In this document: positions 10,033-20,581 of the stretch, piece by piece
Position numbering within the stretch: position 1 is the stretch's first letter
Layout of the letters: every line of letters begins with the position of its first letter
Source of the DNA: Lactococcus hircilactis
Lineage (GTDB): Bacteria > Bacillota > Bacilli > Lactobacillales > Streptococcaceae
Reading direction: 5' to 3'
NCBI RefSeq assembly: GCF_009601015.1
Contig: NZ_WITJ01000002.1
Location: 62,001-126,000 of the forward strand
DNA: 64,000 nt
The notes under the pieces: generated by a model
The model's database searches: none
Seen by the model: only the letters and a program-made list of their open reading frames with translations
Told to the model about the DNA's origin: nothing
Position numbers and translations under genes: made by a program

Positions 10033-11073
10033 TCATTTTCCAAATTGTTCCAAGAACCGTACATCGCCTTGATAGAATCCACGAATATCATTGATTCCAT
10101 AACGGAGCATCGCAATACGTTCTTGACCAAGCCCGAAAGCAAAACCAGAATAAACAGAAGCATCTAAACCAGACATTTCAAGGACATTGGGATGGACCAT
10201 ACCTGCACCAAGAATTTCAATCCAGCCTGTATGTTTGCAGACGTTACATCCTTTTCCGCCACATTTGAAACACGAAATATCAACTTCAACAGAAGGTTCA
10301 GTAAATGGGAAATAGCTTGGACGCCAGCGGAGTTCACGGTCTTGACCAAACATTTTTTTCATGACCAAATCAAGCGTTCCTTTAAGATCTGCCATTGTGA
10401 TATTTTTATCGACAACCAACCCTTCAATTTGATGGAATTGGTGGCTGTGTGTCGCATCATCTGTATCACGACGATAGACACGACCAGGAGCAATCATACG
10501 AAGACCACCTTTTGAGAAATCATGCGCATCCATGGTACGTGCTTGCATTGGACTTGTGTGGGTCCGAAGTAATGTCTCATTAGTGATATAAAAAGTATCT
10601 TGCATGTCACGCGCGGGATGATCTTTAGGGAGGTTCATGCGTTCAAAATTGTAATGATCTGTCTCAACTTCGTAACCATCCACAACTTCATAGCCCATGC
10701 CAAGAAATATTTCTTCAATCTCATCTTGCGTTTGAGTCAAGATATGACGGCTTCCTTTTTTCACAGCATTTCCTGGTAATGTCACATCGAGTGACTCTTT
10801 TTTGAGTGCGGCATTCATGGCAAGCGTTTCAAGTTCTTGTTTTTTAGCGTCAAAAGCCACTCCAAATTTATCACGAAATGCGTTAGCGAGCCCACCAATT
10901 GCAGGACGTTCTTCTTGACTTAACGACTTCATTCCTTTAAGGATTTCCGTGAGTTCTCCTTTTTTCCCAAGGACGACTGTACGCAACTCATTTAGTGCTT
11001 TTTCGTCCGTTGCTTCTTTTAAGGCCTTGAGCGCACGTTGACGTAAGGTTTCAATGTTTTCTTCTAAAGACAT
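10033..11073 (-). CDS. pheS: Phenylalanyl-tRNA synthetase alpha subunit
   Basis: The product is 346 residues with an N-terminal coiled coil (about 1-85) and the class II catalytic core (about 100-346). Landmarks are [14 protein letters not shown]-type motif 2 residues, [14 protein letters not shown] and the C-terminal [19 protein letters not shown] CxxC pair ([17 protein letters not shown]) is present. The start at 11073 has GAGGAG six bases upstream; a longer frame to 11127 would run into the T-box terminator. With pheT it makes the enzyme that charges tRNA-Phe. Confidence 0.97.
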   Translation of the reverse strand: MSLEENIETLRQRALKALKEATDEKALNELRTVVLGKKGELTEILKGMKSLSQEERPAIGGLANAFRDKFGVAFDAKKQELETLAMNAALKKESLDVTLPGNAVKKGSRHILTQTQDEIEEIFLGMGYEVVDGYEVETDHYNFERMNLPKDHPARDMQDTFYITNETLLRTHTSPMQARTMDAHDFSKGGLRMIAPGRVYRRDTDDATHSHQFHQIEGLVVDKNITMADLKGTLDLVMKKMFGQDRELRWRPSYFPFTEPSVEVDISCFKCGGKGCNVCKHTGWIEILGAGMVHPNVLEMSGLDASVYSGFAFGLGQERIAMLRYGINDIRGFYQGDVRFLEQFGK

Positions 11074-11094
11074 AATTTCTCCTCTTTTATTTGG

Positions 11095-11300
11095 ATTAGA
11101 AATGAAAAAAGCACCGACTTTTTTCACTCCTTAAAGGAGCGGAAAAACCGCGGTACCATCCTATTTTATCACTTAATTTTTTCTATTTAATTTTACATAA
11201 GGTGAACTTCAGTCCTCTTTTGCCCGTGCAACTTTCAGTCGGTGATTGCACTCCCTTTTGACAAGCTAAAAACTTACTCTTCTTATGTTTCATCTTTCAT
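11095..11300 (-). ncRNA. T-box leader of pheST (Phe specifier)
   Basis: The minus-strand leader contains the T-box sequence AGGATGGTACCGCGG (about 11163-11148). A terminator-type hairpin with a T-run follows next to pheS. A stem I closes by CATAAG/CTTATG (11287-11282 with 11201-11196). On the 3' side of stem I, just before the closing helix, lies UUC (11206-11204) followed by A, as expected for a Phe specifier codon. Uncharged tRNA-Phe should stabilise the antiterminator and let pheST be transcribed. Confidence 0.92.
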
Positions 11301-11322
11301 TTTATCACTTTTTTGAGGTTTG

Positions 11323-12492
11323 TCAATGATGAGCGTTTTCTTTTGGAAATAAAGTCGAGGATTTTAAAACGCTTGCGATTGCTCGTGTGGTTCGAGTGAC
11401 ATTTTCTTTACCGGAACGCAGTGCTTCATTGAGCGATTGTGCCTTTTCTAGGATACCAAAAATCGCAGTGATGCCCTCATCATAAAGTACATCACTTCCC
11501 TCACCGATAAATCCTGCAAGCGCAAAACATGGTTTCTTGTACTGTTGAGCAATTTTTGAGACGCCATAAGGCACTTTGCCAAATTTTGTTTGAGCATCAA
11601 TCCCGCCTTCTCCTGTAAAAACAAAATCTGTCGTTTTGATTTTTTCGTCTAATGCCAAAAGTCCTGTGACGAGATCAACGCCCCGCACCATTTTTGCTGG
11701 GGTAAATGCGAGAAGTCCTGCGCCTAAACCACCTGCTGCGCCTGCTCCCGCCTGATTTTTCACTGAAATTTTGCAATCTTTTTGAATCCTGTTTGCATAA
11801 TGCGCAAGTGCTTCATCAAGCACTGTAACCATTTGAGGCGTCGCACCTTTTTGCGGGCCAAAGACAAAAGATGCGCCGTTTGGTCCACAAAGTGGATTAG
11901 ACACATCGCTTGCAATCAAAAACTCGACTGTTTTGATCCGAGGATCAAGCGTCGCAAGCGCTATTTTTTCAAGTGATTTCAATGCGCCACCACCAAGCTT
12001 AAGGGGCAGATGATTCGCATCCAATAATTGAACCCCAAGCGCCTGTGCCATACCAGCACCTCCGTCATTTGTCGCACTTCCACCGAGTGCCATCACGATT
12101 TTTTTGACCCCTAAATCAAGCGCCGCTTTTATCAGCTGGCCCGTCCCGTAAGTCGTCGTCACTAAGGGATTTCTTTGATCAGGCGGAAGTTTTTCAAGTC
12201 CACTTGCTTGCGCCATCTCGATCACGGCTGTTTTTTGATCGCCTAAAAGTCCAAAACTCGCACTGACTTCTTGATCGGGTAAGGGACCTGTGACGTTGAG
12301 GGTGATTTTTCTGCCCTGTGTGGCCTCAATCAGCGTCTCCATCGTTCCTTCGCCACCGTCAGCCATGGGGACTTTGATGATTTGAGCTGTTGGAAAAACC
12401 GCTCGTATGCCTTTTTCCATCGCACCGCACACTTCTTTTGCGCTCATGCTTTCTTTGAAAGAATCTGGAGCGAGTACAAATTTTGGTGTCAT
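11323..12492 (-). CDS. glxK: Glycerate kinase
   Basis: The product is a 389-residue glycerate 2-kinase-type enzyme that phosphorylates D-glycerate with ATP, feeding it into glycolysis. Family signatures are APDSFKESMSAKEVC at the N-terminus, PMADGGEGTMETL, ALGGSATNDGGAGMAQALG and FTGEGGIDAQT. ATG 12492 has AGGAAGGA upstream; the longer frame to 12585 adds a hydrophobic stretch without homology or ribosome site. It lies between pheS and purA in the same orientation but with its own surroundings, so it is probably monocistronic. No other glycerate-pathway gene is nearby. Confidence 0.93.
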   Translation of the reverse strand: MTPKFVLAPDSFKESMSAKEVCGAMEKGIRAVFPTAQIIKVPMADGGEGTMETLIEATQGRKITLNVTGPLPDQEVSASFGLLGDQKTAVIEMAQASGLEKLPPDQRNPLVTTTYGTGQLIKAALDLGVKKIVMALGGSATNDGGAGMAQALGVQLLDANHLPLKLGGGALKSLEKIALATLDPRIKTVEFLIASDVSNPLCGPNGASFVFGPQKGATPQMVTVLDEALAHYANRIQKDCKISVKNQAGAGAAGGLGAGLLAFTPAKMVRGVDLVTGLLALDEKIKTTDFVFTGEGGIDAQTKFGKVPYGVSKIAQQYKKPCFALAGFIGEGSDVLYDEGITAIFGILEKAQSLNEALRSGKENVTRTTRAIASVLKSSTLFPKENAHH

Positions 12493-12611
12493 TTTATGCT
12501 TCCTTCCTATTTTTTTAGTATTTTTATGGTCTCTCTTTATTTTAAAATAAATGAACCCTAAAAGCGAGAATATGAGTGTGATCATTAGCTATTTTTTGTC
12601 ACTGAGAGTCA

Positions 12612-12645
12612 AAAAAATTTCTGTCAGTACTGACAGAAATTTTTT
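12612..12645. terminator. purA terminator built on the iterated palindrome
   Basis: A 34-bp perfect palindrome centred on CTGTCAGTACTGACAG (12621-12636) with AAAAAATTT / AAATTTTTT arms lies immediately downstream of the purA stop on the minus strand. Confidence 0.85.
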
Positions 12646-12655
12646 AGCGGGCCTC

Positions 12656-14080
<1,425 letters not shown>

Positions 14081-14197
14081 TTATCAAATTTTATTCCACT
14101 TGATAAGCTGATTTTCAATGGATGTCATAAAAATCTTTTTATCGTTCGGAAATAGCACTCATTTTGATCTATATTAGTGAAAAATCGTTAAAAAAAA

Positions 14198-14219
14198 TCT
14201 TATTTTTACTAAAATAAGA
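14198..14219 (-). terminator. Terminator of the DMT-like gene
   Basis: TCTTATTTT-AGTA-AAAATAAGA followed by a T-run on the minus strand, 39 bases after the stop codon of the gene ending at 14258. Confidence 0.75.
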
Positions 14220-14257
14220 ATCTGGTGCGTGGTTTTTTTATCATAAAACTTTTTCTT

Positions 14258-15127
14258 TCATAAAAAGCTTCCTGCAATCATCAGTGCAGTTAATCCTGCA
14301 ACGAGATAGATTCCTTGGCGTGACGTTTTTTCTTTTAATGTCACACTGGAAACTAAAATTCCATAAAGTGATGTCATGTTTAAAAAAATCCATCCTAAAG
14401 CAGCCATTTTATCTGCAGTCACTAATACAAAGGTGAAGTGCGTAACAATGGTTAAAAATGCCCGTAACAAGTAAAGCAAGGTATTCTTTTTTGTAAAGGT
14501 CCATTTCTTATTTTTCCACGAGCGTTGATAAACAAAAAACATAATCAATGAAATGATAAATCGTAAACTTAATGTTGCCAGTGTAAAAGCAATAATCGTC
14601 CGAAAATTTTGATGAAAATGACGTGTAAGTAGTGGATTTCCAAATGCTTGAGCCACTAATAAAGGAACGATAAGAAAAATTCCAAATAAATATTTTTTGA
14701 AATCCGTTCTTTTTCTCAACCAAACCATCACAATCAACGTAGAAATCACTGCTAGAATATACGTTCTGATTGAAAAAGTTCCTGTTGCTAAAAAAACAGC
14801 AATAGGAATGAAAAAGTCCGCAATTTTTGCTGATATGACGGATTCAAAAACAGTCATATTTCGATATAATGCTGAAAAGCCAATCGCTACAAACTGTGCT
14901 AAAGCTGCATAGATAAGGACTCTCCAATCAAAAATCATCTTCCAAAAGGGAAAATAAATCGCAAGCGCAATAATTAAAAACATACTAAATAAATTGTTAA
15001 AAAGATTGACTTGAAGCACTGAGTTTTTCTGAATCCCAATCTGATAACGATCAATGACGATTGTTACTCCTCGTGAAAGAGCAGAAAGTATCGCTAAAAA
15101 AACGACCCAAAATAAAGTTAATGCCAT
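14258..15127 (-). CDS. DMT/EamA-like ten-helix membrane protein
   Basis: The product is 289 residues with about ten hydrophobic segments and a repeated half structure (first half to about residue 135, second half after FKKYLFG), as in drug/metabolite (EamA-type) exporters. Substrate unknown. The start has AGGGG nine bases upstream. The promoter TTGACG (15192-15187), a 17-base spacer and TTTATT (15169-15164) directs it divergently from the rgg gene, the usual arrangement for an Rgg-controlled target. Its 5' untranslated RNA can form a CTGTCTC/GAGACAG stem (15210-15204 with 15157-15151). Regulation by the Rgg neighbour is inference. Confidence 0.65.
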   Translation of the reverse strand: MALTLFWVVFLAILSALSRGVTIVIDRYQIGIQKNSVLQVNLFNNLFSMFLIIALAIYFPFWKMIFDWRVLIYAALAQFVAIGFSALYRNMTVFESVISAKIADFFIPIAVFLATGTFSIRTYILAVISTLIVMVWLRKRTDFKKYLFGIFLIVPLLVAQAFGNPLLTRHFHQNFRTIIAFTLATLSLRFIISLIMFFVYQRSWKNKKWTFTKKNTLLYLLRAFLTIVTHFTFVLVTADKMAALGWIFLNMTSLYGILVSSVTLKEKTSRQGIYLVAGLTALMIAGSFL

Positions 15128-15150
15128 CCGAATTCCCCTTTTTAAATGAA

Positions 15151-15210
15151 CTGTCTCTTTTTAAATAAAGCCAATATTTTTGAATGCGTCAACAAAATGA
15201 TTTGAGACAG
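15151..15210. promoter_or_regulatory. Divergent control region between DMT-like gene and rgg
   Basis: The inverted repeat CTGTCTC (15151-15157) / GAGACAG (15204-15210) brackets the -35 and -10 of the minus-strand promoter. It may be a regulator site or an RNA stem. Confidence 0.4.
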
Positions 15211-15219
15211 CCTTTACAC

Positions 15220-15248
15220 TTGATATTTTCCATTTATATTTGTATTAT
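15220..15248 (+). promoter_or_regulatory. rgg promoter
   Basis: TTGATA (15220-15225), a 17-base spacer and TATTAT (15243-15248) lie about 70 bases upstream of the rgg start. Confidence 0.65.
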
Positions 15249-15319
15249 ATATATTATCAGAATTCTCGTCAACACACTTTTAAAAATAAAATCGCAGATT
15301 TGAGAAAAAGGAGAAATTT

Positions 15320-16195
15320 ATGGATACTTCTTATGGAGAAACAGAAAAAAGACTTAGGATTTCTAGAAATGTTGAAGCTAAAGAGATGGCAAGTGACGTC
15401 ATTTCTTATCAACAAATTATGAAATTTGAAAAAGGTCAAACGATGATTAGTGCGGATAAATTGATCTATCTTCTTGAATTTCTTAATGTTTCGATGGATG
15501 AATTTGAATACGCAAGGCACTTAATCTTAGGGGATTCCGACATCTTTTTTAATCAAAAAATTGAAACAGCCTTTCGCCATAAAGATCAAGCAAAACTAAG
15601 AACGCTCCTCAAAATAACCAAAGAGCAAATCAAGAAAACACCAAATAACCGCCATTTTCTTATTCATATGATTGAAATCAAATCTGCACTTTTAAAACTC
15701 AATGCTCATCTAAAAATTCCAAAAAATGAAATTCAGAAACTTTATCATTACCTTTCAAAAATAAAGGAATGGGCACAATCTGATGTTATACTTTTTTTAA
15801 ACTGCATTAATCTTTTTGATGACATTCAACTCATCACACTTGTTCATCGGATGATTTATCCTGATACTCACGACATTCTTTCTACTCATACACAAACTCA
15901 AATCAATCTCGCCCTCTTAAAAGTCATTAGTATTTTTACGAAAAGAAATGATTTTTCTCATATCCGAGAATTATTTTTATATTTAGATGAGCACATTCAC
16001 TCTGATATTAATACCTCTGAACGTGCGTTACTCGCTTATCACAAAGCACTTTTTAATTATTGTCAAGAACCAAATGCCAATCATTTGGAAAAATTAAAAC
16101 AATTTATTTCTGCTTTCGAATTGATCGGATGTTTCGATATTGCAAATGATTTGGATCGAGAAATTACATATTATCATGCTTATTTTTCGATCTAA
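15320..16195 (+). CDS. Rgg/MutR-family transcriptional regulator
   Basis: The product is 291 residues. Residues 1-65 form an XRE-type helix-turn-helix (YGETEKRLRISRNVEAKEMA, KFEKGQTMISADKLIYLLE, NVSMDEF). The rest is helical and TPR-like, as in Rgg pheromone sensors of streptococci and lactococci. AAGGAG lies six bases before ATG 15320. The gene faces away from the DMT-like membrane gene, which is its likeliest target. I found no short hydrophobic pheromone (SHP-like) ORF on either side, so the ligand, if any, is unknown. Some Rgg proteins (GadR, MutR) act without an adjacent peptide gene. Confidence 0.85.
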   Translation: MDTSYGETEKRLRISRNVEAKEMASDVISYQQIMKFEKGQTMISADKLIYLLEFLNVSMDEFEYARHLILGDSDIFFNQKIETAFRHKDQAKLRTLLKITKEQIKKTPNNRHFLIHMIEIKSALLKLNAHLKIPKNEIQKLYHYLSKIKEWAQSDVILFLNCINLFDDIQLITLVHRMIYPDTHDILSTHTQTQINLALLKVISIFTKRNDFSHIRELFLYLDEHIHSDINTSERALLAYHKALFNYCQEPNANHLEKLKQFISAFELIGCFDIANDLDREITYYHAYFSI

Positions 16196-16212
16196 AAATA
16201 ATTTTAAAAAAG

Positions 16213-16241
16213 TTGAGCACACCAGTACTTTTTGATAAAAT
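16213..16241 (+). promoter_or_regulatory. hslO promoter, predicted leaderless transcript
   Basis: TTGAGC (16213-16218), a 17-base spacer, then TGA-TAAAAT (-10 at 16236-16241). Only six bases separate it from the hslO ATG, and no Shine-Dalgarno is present. Confidence 0.7.
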
Positions 16242-16247
16242 AAGAGC

Positions 16248-17117
16248 ATGGATAAAATCATTAAATCAATGTCTAAAAATGGACACTTTCGGGCCTTTGT
16301 ATTGGATGCAACTCAAACGGTTCGTGAAGCACAAAAGCGGCATCATACCTGGCCAACTTCAACAGTAGCACTTGGACGGACACTCATTGCAGCACAAATT
16401 TTAGGTGCAAATGAAAAAGGCGATGAAAAAATTACCGTCAAGGTCCTCGGCGACGGTGCGCTTGGTGCGATTGTGGCGGTTTCCGACAGCAAAGGAAATG
16501 TCAAAGGTTATGTCAAAAATAAAGAACTGGATTATAAAAAAGGATCAACTGGTGAGGTTTTAGTGGCTCCATTTGTTGGAAATGGCTTTTTTGTCGTCAT
16601 CAAGGATTTGGGATTAAAGCAGCCATACTCTGGAAAAGTAGATTTGATTACTGGTGAAATCGGAGAAGATTTGGCTTGGTATTTTCTAAGCTCTGAACAA
16701 ACGCCTTCTTCTGTTGGACTCAATGTTTTGCTTGATGAATCAGAAGACACAGTCAAAGTTGCTGGAGGGTTCATGCTTCAAGCAATGCCAGATGCACTTG
16801 AGGATGAGATTACACAGATTGAAAAAAATATCAAAGCAATGCCATCCATTGCGACGTTGTTAACATCAACGGATGCACTGTCTCAAATGTTACACGCGAT
16901 TTATGGTGATCTGCCGTTCACCCTTCTTTCACAAAGTCCACTTTCCTTTTCATGTGATTGTTCAAAAGAACGTTTTCGTGACGGGATTCGTACACTTGGT
17001 GCACAAGCCATTACTGAAATGATTGAAGAAGACCATGGCGCTGAGGTGATTTGCCAATTTTGCAATCGCAAATATGAGTTTTCACAAGAGGAACTCCATG
17101 CACTGATTTTGAAGTGA
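16248..17117 (+). CDS. hslO: Redox-regulated chaperone Hsp33
   Basis: The product is a 289-residue cytosolic holdase activated by oxidation. The four zinc/redox cysteines are present near the C-terminus as CDC (FSCDCSKERF) and CQFC (EVICQFCNRKYEF). The N-terminal substrate-binding fold has WPTSTVALGRTLIAA and VKVLGDGALGAI. The start at 16248 matches the family N-terminus (MDKIIKSMSKNGHFR). No ribosome site precedes it, and the -10 box is six bases away. Dus follows in the same direction after a palindrome terminator. Confidence 0.95.
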   Translation: MDKIIKSMSKNGHFRAFVLDATQTVREAQKRHHTWPTSTVALGRTLIAAQILGANEKGDEKITVKVLGDGALGAIVAVSDSKGNVKGYVKNKELDYKKGSTGEVLVAPFVGNGFFVVIKDLGLKQPYSGKVDLITGEIGEDLAWYFLSSEQTPSSVGLNVLLDESEDTVKVAGGFMLQAMPDALEDEITQIEKNIKAMPSIATLLTSTDALSQMLHAIYGDLPFTLLSQSPLSFSCDCSKERFRDGIRTLGAQAITEMIEEDHGAEVICQFCNRKYEFSQEELHALILK

Positions 17118-17130
17118 TAAGCGTATTTTT

Positions 17131-17158
17131 GTGTTCTGTCAGTACTGACAGAATACTT
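17131..17158 (+). terminator. hslO terminator built on the iterated palindrome
   Basis: GTGTT-CTGTCAGTACTGACAG-AATAC followed by T7. The exact palindrome is at 17136-17151, directly after the hslO stop. Confidence 0.85.
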
Positions 17159-17202
17159 TTTTTATTTTTAAAAGCTCAAAAATCAAAAAATGACGTGAAA
17201 CA

Positions 17203-17211
17203 TGCTAAAAT
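17203..17211 (+). promoter_or_regulatory. dus extended -10, predicted leaderless transcript
   Basis: TGC-TAAAAT (-10 at 17206-17211) ends seven bases before ATG 17219. No ribosome site and no strong -35 are visible, as is common for extended -10 promoters. Confidence 0.6.
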
Positions 17212-17218
17212 AGAAACT

Positions 17219-18226
17219 ATGACTATGGAAAATCGCTACAATGCACCTTTTAAAATTGGTGACATTAACATACAAAATAAAATCGTCCTTGCCCCGATGG
17301 CAGGCATTAACAATAAAGCGTTTTTGAAAACCGCAAAAGAATTCGGAGCTGGGCTGGTTGTGACTGAGATGATTTCCGATAAAGGAATCGAACATCGCAA
17401 CGAAAAAACGCTCGGAATGATGGACTTTGAAGGTGTGCCACATCCACTTTCCATGCAGATTTTTGGCGGTGAAATTGACACTTTAGTTGAAGCAGCTAAA
17501 TTTGTAGAAAAAAATACAGTCGCAGACATTATTGACATTAATATGGGATGTCCTGTCCCAAAAGTAACGAAAAATGAAGCAGGTTCTCGACTTTTACTCG
17601 ATCCAGATAAAGTCTATGATGTTGTAAATGCGGTCAGTAACGCCATTTCAAAGCCATTGACAGTCAAGATTCGTCTGGGCTGGGACAATGATCATCTTTT
17701 TTGTGTTGAAAATGCTAAAGCAATTCAAGCAGCCGGTGGAGCTGCTGTTGCCATGCACACCCGCACAAAAGCACAGCAATATACAGGAAACGCACAGGAC
17801 AATTGGCACTGGCTGTCCAGATTGACAGAGGCCGTACACATTCCTGTTATCGGCAATGGCGATGTCAAAACACCAGAGGATGCCAAAAAAATGATTGATG
17901 AAACAGGAGTCTCTGCTGTAATGATGGGGCGTGCAGCACTTGGAAATCCATGGATTTTACATCGTACTGAACATTTTTTACGCACGGGTGAGTTGCTAAG
18001 TGAGCCACCGGTCGCAGAAAAAATGGAAATCGCAAAACTCCATTTGGCACGATTGGTCGAACTCAAAGGGGATGAGATTGCTTCGCGTGAATTTCGTCAG
18101 CACGCAGCTTATTATCTCAAAGGTGCAAAACGTGCCAGTAAGATTAAACTTGCAATCAACTCCTCTCAATCACAAGCTGAAATCGTAGCGATCATTGACG
18201 AATTCGTCGCAACCTATCCTGTTTAA
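17219..18226 (+). CDS. dus: tRNA-dihydrouridine synthase (DusB-type)
   Basis: The product is a 335-residue FMN-dependent TIM-barrel enzyme that reduces uridines in tRNA D-loops. Motifs are LAPMAGINNKAF at the flavin site, INMGCPVPKV with the catalytic Cys, AVAMHTRTKAQQY, and GNGDVKTPEDA followed by VMMGRAALGNPW. A C-terminal helical tRNA-binding domain follows. The start is taken at 17219 because the -10 box ends seven bases upstream; a frame extending back to 17114 crosses the terminator and promoter. A second ATG at 17225 is possible. Confidence 0.93.
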   Translation: MTMENRYNAPFKIGDINIQNKIVLAPMAGINNKAFLKTAKEFGAGLVVTEMISDKGIEHRNEKTLGMMDFEGVPHPLSMQIFGGEIDTLVEAAKFVEKNTVADIIDINMGCPVPKVTKNEAGSRLLLDPDKVYDVVNAVSNAISKPLTVKIRLGWDNDHLFCVENAKAIQAAGGAAVAMHTRTKAQQYTGNAQDNWHWLSRLTEAVHIPVIGNGDVKTPEDAKKMIDETGVSAVMMGRAALGNPWILHRTEHFLRTGELLSEPPVAEKMEIAKLHLARLVELKGDEIASREFRQHAAYYLKGAKRASKIKLAINSSQSQAEIVAIIDEFVATYPV

Positions 18227-18234
18227 CTCCTTTT

Positions 18235-18258
18235 ATTTCTGTCAGTACTGACAGAAAT
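18235..18258 (+). repeat. Iterated palindrome copy downstream of dus
   Basis: ATTT-CTGTCAGTACTGACAG-AAAT (exact 16-mer at 18239-18254). No T-run follows on the plus strand, and a second, conventional terminator lies 11 bases further on. Confidence 0.9.
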
Positions 18259-18268
18259 GAAAAATTAA

Positions 18269-18297
18269 AAAACTGAGCACAATGCTCAGTTTTTTCT
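18269..18297 (+). terminator. dus terminator
   Basis: AAAACTGAGC-ACAAT-GCTCAGTTTTTT, a conventional GC-richer stem with a T-run. Confidence 0.85.
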
Positions 18298-18370
18298 AAT
18301 GAAATGAAGCTAATCACTCTTTTTTTAATGAAGATTTTTCAGTTTTACACCACTTTATTTTTTCTCTTAT

Positions 18371-18631
18371 TTATCTTGTCAGTGCTGACAGATCTGTTTT
18401 GGCACGTGAAAGACGTTCGCTTTCAAGCTGTCCGACGGATTTGACTCCTTCGACCTGATTTCCATTTGCATTGACTGCTGTTCTGATATTTTCAAGCTGT
18501 CGGATGGTGCGATCGAGCTGAATTAAATTTTGCATATCATAATCAAAAGTATAGTTACTGATTTCTCGCTTCGCTTTTTTTAGATGAATGATTGCTTTTT
18601 CAATTTCTTCTGTAGCTTTTGTTGTACGCAT
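18371..18631 (-). CDS. Small coiled-coil protein of unknown function
   Basis: The product is 86 residues, highly charged and helical (EEIEKAIIHLKKAKREI), and probably cytosolic. ATG 18631 is supported by AAGGAG six bases upstream; an in-frame upstream start (18679) has none. The last codons (LSALT) are supplied by a palindrome variant, TGTCAGTGCTGACA (18377-18390), so the repeat forms the C-terminus. I do not recognise the family. Confidence 0.6.
   Translation of the reverse strand: MRTTKATEEIEKAIIHLKKAKREISNYTFDYDMQNLIQLDRTIRQLENIRTAVNANGNQVEGVKSVGQLESERLSRAKTDLSALTR
18377..18390. repeat. Iterated palindrome variant (TG centre)
   Basis: TGTCAG-TG-CTGACA, at the 3' end of the small coiled-coil gene. 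The arms are exact; only the central dinucleotide differs. Confidence 0.8.
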
Positions 18632-18728
18632 GAGTTCTCCTTTTCTTTTGTCAATGGCTTTGTTTTCATTATAACGCAATTCTACACTTTATGCACGCTT
18701 TTTTCTCAAAAAAAAACAGTCTCAAAGA

Positions 18729-19601
18729 CTATTTTTTTAGTTCTCTAAATCGACTTTTCGGATAAGAAAAATCACCAATCACTTCATGCACATTGATAAT
18801 AGAGGCAAAGGCATTGGGATCCACATGTGCTAACCCTTGTCTTAATTCCTGAATTTCGCTTGGATTAAGCACCACATAAATGACTTCTTTTTGATTTCCT
18901 GAATAAGCACCTTCTCCATGAAGATACGTCGCACTTCTTCCAAACTCATGAATGATCATGTTTGAAACTTCTTTATGTTTATCCGTAATGATCAACATTC
19001 CTTTTACAGTATATCCACCCGATTGAACAATGCCAACCACTTGAGCAGCGACAAAGCTTGCAATCAACGTGTACATCATCTGTTCAAGATTAATATAAGA
19101 CAGTGATAACGTCAAAACAATCGCATCAAAAACAAAGAATGTTTTCCCAACAGCAATTCCTCTTTTGACTTGAAAAAGTTTGGCAATAATATCAGCGCCA
19201 CCTGTCGTCCCACCATATCTAAAGACAAGTCCAATCCCCGTTCCTGCAAATAATCCCGCAAGTAAAGCTGCAACTAATAAATCATGATGAATGTTCAGTG
19301 TGAACGGAATTCTTTGAAAAATAAACATCCAAATGGATAAAGAACTAATCCCCCAAATCGTATAAAAGAACGTTCTTCTTCCCAAAAAACGATAACCAAT
19401 AAATAAAAGTGGAATATTCAAAATCATGTTTGAATAAGAGGGATCAATCTGGAGCAAAAAATGGAGCATTAATGATACCCCAGAAACACCGCCCTCAGCC
19501 AGATGATTTGCCATATTAAATTCCACAAAACCAAACGCATAGAGTGCTGTACCCAGTGCAATGACTAGAAAGTTTTTAACATGTAAACTCAGTTTTTTCA
19601 T
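18729..19601 (-). CDS. YitT family membrane protein (downstream paralogue)
   Basis: The product is 290 residues with five or six N-terminal membrane helices (YitT_membrane, to about 200) followed by a cytosolic DUF2179 domain (about 215-280; GYTVKGMLIITDKHKEV). Landmarks GGVSGVSLMLHFLL and GGTTGGADIIAKLF match the family. Function is not established. AAAAGG lies upstream of ATG 19601. It is adjacent to a second, diverged copy (19652-20581), so this is an old tandem duplication. Confidence 0.85.
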   Translation of the reverse strand: MKKLSLHVKNFLVIALGTALYAFGFVEFNMANHLAEGGVSGVSLMLHFLLQIDPSYSNMILNIPLLFIGYRFLGRRTFFYTIWGISSLSIWMFIFQRIPFTLNIHHDLLVAALLAGLFAGTGIGLVFRYGGTTGGADIIAKLFQVKRGIAVGKTFFVFDAIVLTLSLSYINLEQMMYTLIASFVAAQVVGIVQSGGYTVKGMLIITDKHKEVSNMIIHEFGRSATYLHGEGAYSGNQKEVIYVVLNPSEIQELRQGLAHVDPNAFASIINVHEVIGDFSYPKSRFRELKK

Positions 19602-19651
19602 CGTATTCCTTTTCTAAATTTCAATGATGATTTTTGATCATCATCCCCTCA

Positions 19652-20581
19652 TTAATCATCCACTTCCTCGAATTTTCCAAGCACGCGCACATTTTCTGAA
19701 ATCGAAACAAACGCATGAGGATCGTATTTTGCAATGACGTGTTTAAAATCTTGATATTCATACATCGTGATGACCGAAAATAAAACCGTTCTTTTTTGAT
19801 GCGTGAATCCACCTTCAGAATTATTTAAAATGGTCACCCCATGATTAAATTTCTCAAACAATTTTTGTACCAGCAAATCTGGATTTTGAGTGACAATCAT
19901 TACTTGAAGCCGTTTTTGACGCGTAAAAATCGCATCTTGAACCCGCGAATTGACAAAAATCGCAATGATAGAATAGAGCATGTATTCCCAACCAAATAAA
20001 GCACCAGCGATGAATACGATGACCCCATTAACAATAAAACTCAATGTTCCAACCGTACGTCCATTTTTTTTTCGCATGTAAAGACTAACAATGTCCGTCC
20101 CACCAGAAGAAATCCCTGATTTCATCGCATTTCCAACACCAAATCCCATGATTGCCCCACCAAAAACAGCATTGATTACAGGTTCATTGGTCAGTGTTGT
20201 CACAGGAATAAAGTGAATGAAAACAGAGCTCATCACAATCGTGATTAGTGTATAAATCGTGAATTGCTTTCCAATTCCGCGCCAGGCCAGTGCGATCAAT
20301 GGCACATTGACCAAAATCAACGTCACTGAAATCGGCAAAATATTATGTCCTGTTACACGTACAATTAATTCTGAAACAACCTGTGCCAACCCTGTCGCAC
20401 CAGAAGCGTACACATGACCAGGTTGATAGAAAAAGTTCAATGCAAATGAGGAGAACACTGCATAAACTACTGCCGCTGAAAATTTGTTCGCCAGTTTTTC
20501 AGCACCGATAGACTTTAAAAGATGATAAATTCCTAATTGATTTAAGAATTTTCCAAGATATTTATTTATTTTCGTCTGCAA
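19652..20581 (-). CDS. YitT family membrane protein (upstream paralogue)
   Basis: The product is 309 residues with the same architecture as its neighbour ([33 protein letters not shown]-terminal DUF2179 with [14 protein letters not shown]). The first usable start is TTG at 20581, which lies inside the last codons of aspS, a 20-base overlap. No nearer ATG exists before the conserved region, so translation probably couples to aspS. A weak GAG eight bases upstream is the only ribosome-site candidate, and the exact start is uncertain. Confidence 0.82.
   Translation of the reverse strand: MQTKINKYLGKFLNQLGIYHLLKSIGAEKLANKFSAAVVYAVFSSFALNFFYQPGHVYASGATGLAQVVSELIVRVTGHNILPISVTLILVNVPLIALAWRGIGKQFTIYTLITIVMSSVFIHFIPVTTLTNEPVINAVFGGAIMGFGVGNAMKSGISSGGTDIVSLYMRKKNGRTVGTLSFIVNGVIVFIAGALFGWEYMLYSIIAIFVNSRVQDAIFTRQKRLQVMIVTQNPDLLVQKLFEKFNHGVTILNNSEGGFTHQKRTVLFSVITMYEYQDFKHVIAKYDPHAFVSISENVRVLGKFEEVDD

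Noticed and set aside
15128-15319. Short hydrophobic pheromone gene next to rgg
   Set aside because: No ORF on either strand with a ribosome site and the SHP pattern; the only open frame runs into rgg out of frame.
15240-15422. 60-codon ORF overlapping the rgg start
   Set aside because: It lacks a ribosome site, and the overlapping frame at 15320 has AAGGAG and a clear HTH.
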